This document shows, in pieces, positions 8,444 through 15,412 of a stretch of 15,412 nucleotides of DNA (positions within the stretch are counted from its first letter, which is position 1; every line of letters starts with the position of its first letter). The stretch is from Acanthaster planci (taxonomy: Eukaryota; Echinodermata; Asteroidea; Valvatida; Acanthasteridae). Below the pieces are notes generated by a model that did not search any database, was not told the DNA's origin, and saw only the letters and a list, made by a program, of their open reading frames with translations. The stretch spans positions 155,298-170,709 of the forward strand of contig NW_019091664.1 of NCBI RefSeq assembly GCF_001949145.1, given 5' to 3'. The position numbers and the translations under genes are program-made.

Positions 8444-10084
8444 TTATATCTACTTCATAGCAACCCAATGTCATATTGATTTTATTTGCTATTATTTTGA
8501 CTGCTTTCATTTCTTGATTTCCAAAATTTACAACGATCATTCAGCTGATAAATTCATCAAATCTTTGTACATTGTGTCTCATGAATGCAGTTGCGGATAT
8601 TTGTCTACAACTTTAGGATATTTTCAGGGGCACTGCTAAGAGTGTGTGTGAGTGTGTAAACGCCTTCAATCGTGGACCTATAACAATAGGGGACAATATA
8701 ATTAAGCTTTTAAAAAGCTCACAAGTAAAATTGAGAGATCACAACTGAGAAAATTACGAATAAATGAAACTAATGATAAATTAAATTTCAAATTGAAAAG
8801 TTTTTACTTACTGATTGGCATAATGTATAGGGTAGTCATATTATCCATCAGTTTTGGGGTTACCATTTAAGAGACAGCCTTAACAAAATGCATTGTGTAC
8901 ACTGCCCTCTAGTGTCGTGTCACGTGCCCCCTCACCTTTGGAATTTACAACGACATAGATTTTGGTATTTTGGTCATCTCCTACACCCCAATCGCCGGCA
9001 GGAATTTATAACACTTGTAATGATCTACAAACGGAGAACAACGCAACTTGTGGAAATATTTAAAACACTTCACAGACTACACCTAAACGTTTGAGCGTTT
9101 AAGTTATTATGAGCACCAAGCATGCGTACTTGTGAAGAGGAGTTGCCCAAAAGTATTCAGCAAATAGATCCAGTTAGCCCCTGTGCGTACTCTCTCGGTG
9201 CAAAAGAATATACAGCTCACTCTTAGCATGAGCTAGTGAATCCCGATAAAACCATTCCAAAAGAGTGAAATTTCTAAGTTCAGACTTTCATGGAGCCAAA
9301 TTAGGCCGACAACTCGTAATGTGCCCCCGGAGTGATTTTTAATCTTTCAGAGTGCTTTGGCTTTGCGCGGTAGCCATTTTGCAGGGCAGTTCTTTTGTTC
9401 TACGGGAAAACCTACTTTGTGCATACCTTTTGGAGTAACAACACTGGCCTGTAAGATGGAGGCCATGTAAACCCTCTGTGTGGGACTTGTTCTTTTAGAG
9501 GTATTACCTTCCACCTTTAGACAATTATACACATAATACTGGTTGAATTATGGTGGCAAAATCACTGACTCCACCCGAATGCAGACCCAGAACAAAATTG
9601 GGAAAGGGAGGATGAATAGTTTAATGATCTGGGCTTCCTAGCGGTGGCCTTTTTAACGGCTGAAGGGCTAAATATTTGGGAGTTTTACGCACTTTGCAGA
9701 GGAAGGGAAATTAATTATGATGTTGAAACAAGTGGTCTCCAGTTCCTTCAACAGATACAAGAAGCAAGTATTTTAAAAACCAGAGACCATTGGTTGGGAG
9801 CAATTATACAGTGGATGCTTAATCTGGTAATATCTCAAATGCATGTCGCACATCAGTTCTAGTTTTACAGTCCAGTAGATTTTTAAATTAACTTCGTTTC
9901 GAGCTCCACAAAATCTTTCTCAACAAAGTACGTACGGTATAGCTTGTTTTATTGGGACTGAAATGTTAACGTGGACGCATTAACGTCACTTTATTCCACT
10001 CCGTCATTGTTTTTCCCCCACTAGTAAAGATTTTTTTCAACTAAATGTGAGTGGTACGAAAGCCCTGTAGTGCCATCAATTTTC
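8444..10084. other. Non-coding stretch
   Basis: No continuation of the P450 first exon was found here on either strand. GCCCTCTAGTGT near 8904 resembles a CTCF core site, with a similar core GCCCTCTAGT near 13083. An open frame of 72 codons at 9644-9862 on the + strand has no recognisable relatives and starts without ATG. The rest is plain AT-rich DNA. Confidence 0.5.
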
Positions 10085-10482
10085 AAAAAGTGAAGTATAT
10101 TTTTTTGTGGAGCTTATTTTTAAGAGCTTTTTTTTTTCCAAAGTTCGTTTGTTAGAGACATACACTCTCCAGTTCGTTTGAAAGAGATTAATATTTAGAA
10201 ACATTGCTTCCAGTTTTGGTAACTAACACGTTTTACGAGAAATTTTTTTTGTAAGTTTGTTTTTTTATGAATTAATTTTTTCCAAGTTAATTTTCAGCAG
10301 ATATACATTGTTAGGTTTGCTTTTATTTCTCACAAAACAAACTTCAAAGAAATGTAACTCATAAAGAAACGAACTTTCAAAAATTCTAAAAACGAACTTG
10401 GAAATATATACCTTTTAAAAACGAAACTGAAAAAATATACTTCATAAAAAAAAATTGAACAAAATATACTTTTCACTTTTTC
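10085..10482. repeat. Fold-back element with repeated AAGTTCGTTT units
   Basis: The ends are inverted copies: AAAAAGTGAAGTATATTTT at 10085 against AAAATATACTTTTCACTTTTT ending at 10481. The left half carries several T-rich copies of a CCAAAGTTCGTTT-like unit (about 10138, 10170, 10250 and 10285). The right half carries the reverse complement (AAACGAACTT near 10365 and 10391, AAACGAAAC near 10419, AAACAAACTT near 10337). The whole ~400 bases would fold on itself. It is probably a MITE or Foldback-type element and is non-coding. Confidence 0.6.
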
Positions 10483-11368
10483 TTACACTCCATGCGTAGT
10501 TTCGTACGATGGCATGCATCGTAGTCATGCTTGTCTTCCGGATCAGTGGTTGGAAATATTCTACAAATAGGGTGGAGATGTGTAGGTTCCTTTATTCGTT
10601 TAATTCTATTTTCCTCAATATCAAAGTGGATTGAACAGCTAAGAGCAGCAGTTTGCTTCAAAGCGTGGTCTAAATTAGTTTACAGACAGAAATACTACAA
10701 GTGTGCATGTACGTATTTAAGATTTCACAAGTGATTTCACCATTTATAAAAGAACCCCCTTCAAAATAATCGTACCGTCCAATTCTTCTTAACCTCCATG
10801 ACCGAGATAGCGTCCCTAGCTCCGATTCGTTACATTGTGTATGTACACACATGCACGAAATACTATTACATACGGTACATTTGTTTATATTGCTGAAGCG
10901 GTTGTAAAACTAGTTTGGTTTGGAAACAAATTTTGTGGAACGTGAACTCAACAAAAGACTACATTGTCCACTAAGACAGAGAATCTAAGACGGTGATGAT
11001 TTGTTCCAAGTAGCCTAATAAAAATGATGATGCTGTGAGAATGCAGTGGCCGACAAAGTAAGTTTATGGGTTTACTTCAATACGAACAGGATGAATAAAG
11101 CAGGAACGTGAACATGATGTAGGCTACCTACAGGCCTACATGTACATGTACGTCATGTGCATCATACATGTACCGCGGCGCTACATAAATATGGCTACCT
11201 GTCATGCCTGTAAGCTGTACTCCGAGAATTGTGAGGCACACCACCGTAGGCCTACTGCCATTTTACCAAGTAGTAGAGGAGAGAGGATGGACAAGGGACA
11301 TGCAGTATTGCCAACTATTGGGCCCCAAGTTTAGTTTGCCAAGTTGAAGCCCGAAAGTAGTTTGTGTC
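10483..11368. other. Intergenic stretch, no gene seen
   Basis: Only short open frames without family motifs occur. TAGGCCTA-type palindromes lie near 11133 and 11248, and a TACATGTACATGTAC tract lies near 11137. Confidence 0.5.
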
Positions 11369-11417
11369 CATAGGTCTGAAAACGGTGTGGCTATGCCATA
11401 CGGTTTTCAGACCTATG
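11369..11417. repeat. Near-perfect 49-base palindrome
   Basis: A 23-base left arm beginning CATAGGTCTGAAAAC and a 23-base right arm ending GTTTTCAGACCTATG pair across a 3-base loop (TAT at 11392-11394). There is one mismatch, and one further position that could form a G-U pair in RNA. The similarity does not extend outward. The loop is too short for a typical microRNA precursor. A recent fold-back insertion or a cruciform-forming site are the alternatives. Confidence 0.75.
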
Positions 11418-11702
11418 CTCCCATGGGACGACTCATACCTTGGGCAACTCATTACTTGGACAACTTGTAGGCCTACGTCGAGTGAAGACCACCCATACCT
11501 TCATGTTCACAATTCGGTTGTAACTTTCTTGCTCTTCCTTTTCACATGTTTAAGATCAGATTTGACAAACATATCAAGGAAAAAATCTTCATAAATTTCC
11601 CTGGAGAGATCTTGAGTGCCAGCATGATTTTCAGCATAGTGCCTGCCGTGGATGTTGAGGCTGTCAGTTAACGTGACGGAACCGGACTGTTTACCATCCT
11701 GA

Positions 11703-11982
11703 CTTCCTTATTAATATTCTTTTTTAGTTGTGGGGAGGGACTTCACTAACCTTTAAATTCTGGGGTTTTTTGGGGGGGACTTCAATTTATTCTTACGGCT
11801 CCGATAAAACCTTATTGGAATTTTTCATTTTGTGGGGGAATGATGGCTTTGTTTAGTAACTTTTTGTGGGATGTACTTAATAAAACTTGTTATGTCTTGA
11901 TTTTTGTTGGAAATGTTTCTGGTCTCATTTTTAAAATTTTTTTGGGGGGTAGTAGTTACCTTCCTTATTAAAATTCTTTTTT
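11703..11982. repeat. Degenerate T/G-rich repeat inside the 11.4-12.4 kb element
   Basis: CTTCCTTATTAATATTCTTTTTT at 11703 recurs at 11960 with one change (22 of 23). Each copy is followed shortly by a GAGGGGAC/GAGGGAC-like motif. Between them lie further T-run plus G-run blocks (near 11762-11778, 11830-11839 and 11940-11949). It resembles an old duplicated or minisatellite-like interior. Confidence 0.45.
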
Positions 11983-12000
11983 GAGGGGACAAGTTACACC

Positions 12001-12008
12001 TGACGTCA
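12001..12008. promoter_or_regulatory. Full CRE palindrome TGACGTCA
   Basis: A perfect CREB/ATF palindrome about 470 bases upstream of the coding exon at 12469. It lies within the repeat-flanked block, so a role in that gene's expression is only a possibility. Confidence 0.3.
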
Positions 12009-12468
12009 CTTTTACTTTGAATAAATGAAAACAGGACATCACTCCATCATCGCGGCTGGACTGCACAGTGAAGATTAAAAAATGCCTGCATCGACGGCTG
12101 GCTGCGTTGATAAGTGTCAATTGCCTGACCGCGTGTGCACATGCACGACGTTGACGTGTCTCACATTGATGTCACCCCACCGGCGTGTAAGAAAGGCAGT
12201 GTAGCCAAAACGGCAAATTAGGTGACAAACACATGACTAAAAAATCAAATCATTGTTCAAGGTAATTACAATAATAATTAGCTCTGACTAGGTTCTGATT
12301 TCTGTGAAGGTATGAGTTGTCTTTACAGGAGGTACATGTACGAGTTGTCCAAGGTACGAGTTGTCCAAGGTACACTGTACGAGTTCACCTGTTCTGCATA
12401 GCCTTACCCCCAGAACTTTTCTTTGGTTTTCAAGTTTTCCCTGCCTTTGAAATTTTTCACTCTCCCAG

Positions 12469-12701
12469 ACATGATGCAGCGTATGAGCTCACCGGCAGTA
12501 AGGTACCGTAACCATGGCAACCCCGTGGGACGAAGTTTTCAGGAGGCAAACTACAAGCCAGAATCGAGACCCTTGCCGTCACGTTATGCAAACACCACCC
12601 CGCCACGTACCTACGATGACGAAGATTCTCTGATTACCGGGTCTGGGCTGGACACAAGCTTTGAGCTCATGTCAGCCACTCAGCTACGAGAACAGCTGAG
12701 G
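12469..12701 (+). CDS. First coding exon of an unidentified gene (77 codons, ATG at 12471)
   Basis: A strong 3' splice site (pyrimidine tract ending TTCACTCTCCCAG) stops two bases before an ATG at 12471. The frame runs 77 codons to a near-consensus donor, AGG|GTAAGT, at 12701/12702 and leaves in phase 0. The frame stays open upstream and downstream of these sites, but the splice signals mark the exon. The peptide is Ser/Pro/Arg-rich and probably disordered for about 45 residues, then acidic (YDDEDSL), and ends SATQLREQLR, which looks like the start of a coiled coil. No family is recognised; a cytoskeletal or centrosomal coiled-coil protein would fit but is a guess. The acceptor just before the ATG implies at least one upstream untranslated exon. 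No continuation exon was found before 15412. An alternative start is the internal ATG five codons in. Confidence 0.6.
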
Positions 12702-12767
12702 GTAAGTCCTTCGAAGGTAGAGAAGACCAGAGCCCTGTGCAGAGAGAGTAGTGCCAACGTCACACTT

Positions 12768-12868
12768 TGGAACCAAAATGGCTTTTCATTACGCGTGCAG
12801 TACAGCATGCAGCTATTGTGTGCCAATTTTCCACAAACACCGACGCCTAATCCCCCATTTTGGTTCCA
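12768..12868. repeat. Short element with perfect 14-base terminal inverted repeats
   Basis: TGGAACCAAAATGG at 12768-12781 is the exact reverse complement of CCATTTTGGTTCCA at 12855-12868, with a 73-base spacer. It lies in the presumed intron after the exon ending at 12701. No target duplication was recognised. It may be a small MITE or a stem-loop in the pre-mRNA. Confidence 0.5.
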
Positions 12869-13356
12869 GCAGTTTAGACGCTCATGTCGCAACCCTCTAT
12901 AAAATGCTCTGGAGAGGACATTTTGCAGAGTCTCCTGCACTCAAAATCAGATGTCTTGACTGTAAATACTCTTTCTTACCCCAAACTAGTTCAAGACGTC
13001 TACTTCATTCCCGTCTGACAGGAGAAATTGGTGGTCTGTGTTTTCCAACGATTGGCTAATTCCAGTGGCCGTGTGACTCTGATGCCCTCTAGTACACTGT
13101 CCATGTCCAGCTTTCGAGTTAACCAGCTATTGTTGGCCCAGATGCAGTTCATTGGGCGTTATGTGGGGTAGCGTATGCTCATGCATGGGGGTAAAATGAA
13201 GAGAAACAAAGATTTGCTGCACACAATGTGGCTCGCTTAATGTCATGTTCACTGACAGAGTAGGCACCAGTTGGTAAGGGTAATGTACGGTACTTGAACA
13301 GTATTGTATATGTAGCATTTACAAAAATTATCAGTGTTAAAGCAAAAGCAAAGTCC

Positions 13357-13435
13357 AAAGCCTTGGCCCTCAAGGTCAAGGCCCAGGCGAGCCCAAGCTT
13401 TGACTGTCAAACCTTAAGGTTAAGGCCAAGGTTTA
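13357..13435. repeat. CCTTGG-rich fold-back repeat
   Basis: AAAGCCTTGGCCCTCAAGG (from 13357) pairs imperfectly with CCTTAAGGTTAAGGCCAAGG (from 13412). The segment is built from AAGG/CCTT motifs. It is non-coding and may be a relic of a simple-sequence palindrome. Confidence 0.45.
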
Positions 13436-13786
13436 AGAGCTGTGTTGTAGGATTTAGTGATTTGCATACACTTGCAATATGAAGTGTTTCAACTTTTGCT
13501 CAAAAAAGACAAGTGCTATGTTGTTGGAAATACAGTATCTCTGTATTGCAGCATGAACTTCAAATGCACCATCTGCTTGATTTGATACCATTTCTGACTA
13601 TTATTTGGGGAGAAAATGTAATGTTTTGGGGGGACAAGCTGTGTAAAACTAAATCATGATTACAGTGATCTAAATCAAGAGATAAATGGCAACTCTCTGG
13701 TGACAAGTAAAGTGAATTCTGGCGTGCTCAAGATCAGACCATGTGGAAATTGACCCATCATTTAGCTACATGTACATGTAATACAA

Positions 13787-13947
13787 GCGATTCACAATAG
13801 TGCACCTCCAAGAATTGGCAATGCGTTGACTGATCACAGCGAGTGAAATCTGTCAGCCGTTTCCAAACGCACCTTTGGTCGACACATTTCGCGACCAGTA
13901 ATTGTCAACGCGTTGCAAACTCTTGGAGGCGCACCATTGTGAATCGC
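13787..13947. repeat. 161-bp fold-back MITE with 44-base arms
   Basis: The arm at 13787-13830 matches the reverse complement of 13904-13947 at 39 of 44 positions, beginning GCGATTCACAAT and ending GCGTTGAC. Weaker pairing continues inward (GTGAAATCTGTC against the complement of GACACATTTCGC), so nearly the whole unit folds. Most arm differences are transitions, as expected of ageing copies. No clear target-site duplication is visible, and no open frame is contained. Confidence 0.75.
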
Positions 13948-14239
13948 ACGTATTATACGGTGCGTTTGTTGCCCAAAAGTACACCAGTTCCAGTTTTAGT
14001 GAGTGAGAGCCTCGTCCATTGATCTACAGCGTACTGTACCTACACGTAGTCCATTCATCATCGGTACAGGTCTACTGGTAGTATTACATGTATCTCACAA
14101 AGTAAACTCTGTCTCTCTTCAAGCATCTTTGATTCACCCTTAATTGGCCTAAAATGCAACATAGTTTTGTACGTGTAACAGTTTATTTTTAGACTATGTT
14201 TTATTCACCAATTTCTAGCTTTGTGTGAGTGTGTACATG

Positions 14240-14362
14240 TACATTGTATGAACCTACAGTATGTACCTTACATATCTACGTACATGTACATGTATTCAGT
14301 GTGTGAGTGCGTAATGTACATGCTCATGTAAGGTACATATATGTGTACATGTACATAGGTTC
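14240..14362. repeat. TACATG-rich inverted repeat
   Basis: ATGTACCTTACAT (14261-14273) and ATGTAAGGTACAT (14326-14338) are perfect reverse complements. They are flanked outside by GAACCTA (14250-14256) and TAGGTTC (14356-14362). The interior and flanks contain several TACATGTACATG runs, which are self-complementary and add to the folding. Confidence 0.5.
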
Positions 14363-15279
14363 CTGTACGATTGTATTTGGCATGGGTGGGTTTGAGATTT
14401 CAGTCTTTCATTTTTTCTACTTAAAGGAAGAAACTACATGTACTTTCCTGCTGCTTTATACATGTACTAACAACTTCAAATACAGTGAGTTGCTGAAATA
14501 TACAGTGTGTGAAGGACTTGAACGGGACAGTTGAAAACACGTTCACCATCGGTTGTCGCACGGAACATTCCTGCCCCGTCCATGTCTGCCACGGTGTAGG
14601 CTCGAGACGTTTTCGTGGGGGAAAATGCAAATGCCCAAATGGATTTATAGACATCAATGCCCATTTTCTTCCAGAGCATCAGAAAAAAGTGTCTTATTGA
14701 AAGTTTTCTATTGGTTTTGCTGGAGACGGTTGGCAAAATCAAAGAAAGTGTATATGGGAGCCCAAAACAGGTTTGGTCAGAAATGAGGACCATAAAATAA
14801 AATGGGGTGCCCTCAGACTATGAATGCCCCAAGTTCAAAGAACTACCGATGCACCATTGGTTTTGAATGATTCGATAAGATCCAGGAAAGTGGGTTGTAA
14901 ACTTAATCTGGAAATCAGGTTTCATTTGACTGATGTTTGATTCAGATAAAAAGCTGTGAGAACTGTACACTGTACGTATACATGGTTGAAGTACTGTACA
15001 CAATTGTGCAGATCACAGTTCAATTTGCTCCACCGGGTGCAAAGTTTAATTTGTCCTGATTGCCCTTTAGGCCTGCAACTGTGTATGACTATCTTCCAAG
15101 TTTAGTTGACAGTAGGGATACACTTGTCAGGGCAACCACTTGATATACTTTCAAACACAGAAGCTTGGCATTTGTTATCAAAAGTAATAGGGTTCGTGAA
15201 CTCCAAATGTTGAGATAGCACTACAAAGTCAAGAAAAAGATCTTGCCACACTCGAAAGTGTGTGGTGTGCATAGACTCT

Positions 15280-15318
15280 GTACATACATGTACATGTACA
15301 TGTACGTGTACCCGTACA
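15280..15318. repeat. TACATG simple repeat
   Basis: A short run of tandem TACATG units with decayed GTACGTGTACCCGTAC at its end. The same hexamer recurs at 11137, 13769, 14233 and 14280, so it is a genome-wide simple motif here. Bases 14363-15279 show no supported gene. Confidence 0.6.
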
Positions 15319-15412
15319 AGACTGTGATCAGAGAGGGCGCACTGCCTTTGCTGAGGTGTAACAGTCTTATACTGGGCGTGCTCACTTTTTTGGGCAGATC
15401 TAGGGTCCAGTC

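Larger units (their letters stand above)
11425..12386. repeat. Inverted clusters of a 16-base unit (GTACGAGTTGTCCAAG) flanking ~0.9 kb
   Basis: On the right, two perfect tandem copies of GTACGAGTTGTCCAAG lie at 12338-12353 and 12354-12369, with partial copies at 12309-12321 (GGTATGAGTTGTC) and 12378-12386. On the left, the reverse complement appears about three times in 11425-11470 (CATACCTTGGGCAACTC, TTACTTGGACAACTTG and a degraded copy). Opposed subterminal tandem units like these are typical of transposase-binding ends of DNA transposons. The interior has no transposase frame, so this would be a non-autonomous derivative about 950 bases long. Confidence 0.5.

Noticed and set aside
8229-8540. 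The 103-residue minus strand frame across the inverted P450 exon.
   Set aside because: It is the wrong frame: the P450 motifs lie in the other two minus strand frames, split by the frameshift near 8328.
9644-9862. A 72-codon + strand open frame with protein-like composition.
   Set aside because: It has no ATG at its start, weak splice signals (TAG|C acceptor, GTAATA donor) and no recognisable family motif.
11369-11417. A microRNA precursor.
   Set aside because: The loop is only 3 bases and the arms are nearly perfect, unlike animal precursors, which need a larger terminal loop.
12423-12902. Reading the unidentified gene as one 159-codon intronless frame.
   Set aside because: It starts without ATG, and the residues before 12471 and after 12701 are separated by a strong acceptor and a GTAAGT donor. 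The later part covers a short inverted-repeat element.
1-15412. tRNA, rRNA and CRISPR arrays.
   Set aside because: No A-box/B-box pair, no rRNA-like blocks and no regularly spaced direct repeats with unique spacers were seen.

Overview
The window looks like nuclear DNA of a marine invertebrate deuterostome, with echinoderm or hemichordate as the best guess. It has spliced genes with GT/AG introns, is AT-rich, and is crowded with short inverted-repeat elements. The palindromes TAGGCCTA and TACATGTA recur many times. The species cannot be fixed from the sequence. No prokaryotic operons, CRISPR arrays, rRNAs or tRNAs were seen.

Layout. 1-1310: non-coding repeats, including a 105-bp inverted pair, a smaller terminal-inverted-repeat element and a dispersed 38-bp direct repeat. 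1311-2811: AT-rich, with no gene seen. 2812-3330: a CpG-rich patch with a hairpin. 3911-6053 (+): the main gene, a CYP2-like cytochrome P450 made of one very large exon and a short last exon. All catalytic motifs are present, but the first ~108 residues (membrane anchor and proline hinge) are not found upstream. 6054-7950: 3' flank and a ~480-bp non-autonomous transposon-like element. 7954-8443: a TATA box, a good start codon and a P450 membrane anchor on the + strand, followed at once by the rest of a P450 first exon in the opposite orientation and carrying a frameshift. This is a scrambled first exon and the most notable thing in the window. 8444-12468: non-coding, with three inverted-repeat structures. 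12469-12701 (+): the first coding exon of an unidentified gene, between a strong acceptor and a strong donor; its later exons were not found. 12702-15412: that gene's presumed intron or flank, with several fold-back repeats and TACATG-rich tracts.

How the pieces relate. The P450 body (392 visible residues) and the displaced first exon (about 33 + 75 residues) add up to about 500, the usual length for a microsomal P450, and they meet at matching phase-1 splice junctions. They may be remnants of tandem CYP2 paralogues, or one gene whose first exon was moved and partly inverted by rearrangement or misassembly. The inversion, the frameshift and the lack of later exons after 8443 favour a dead paralogue next to a live or nearly live gene.
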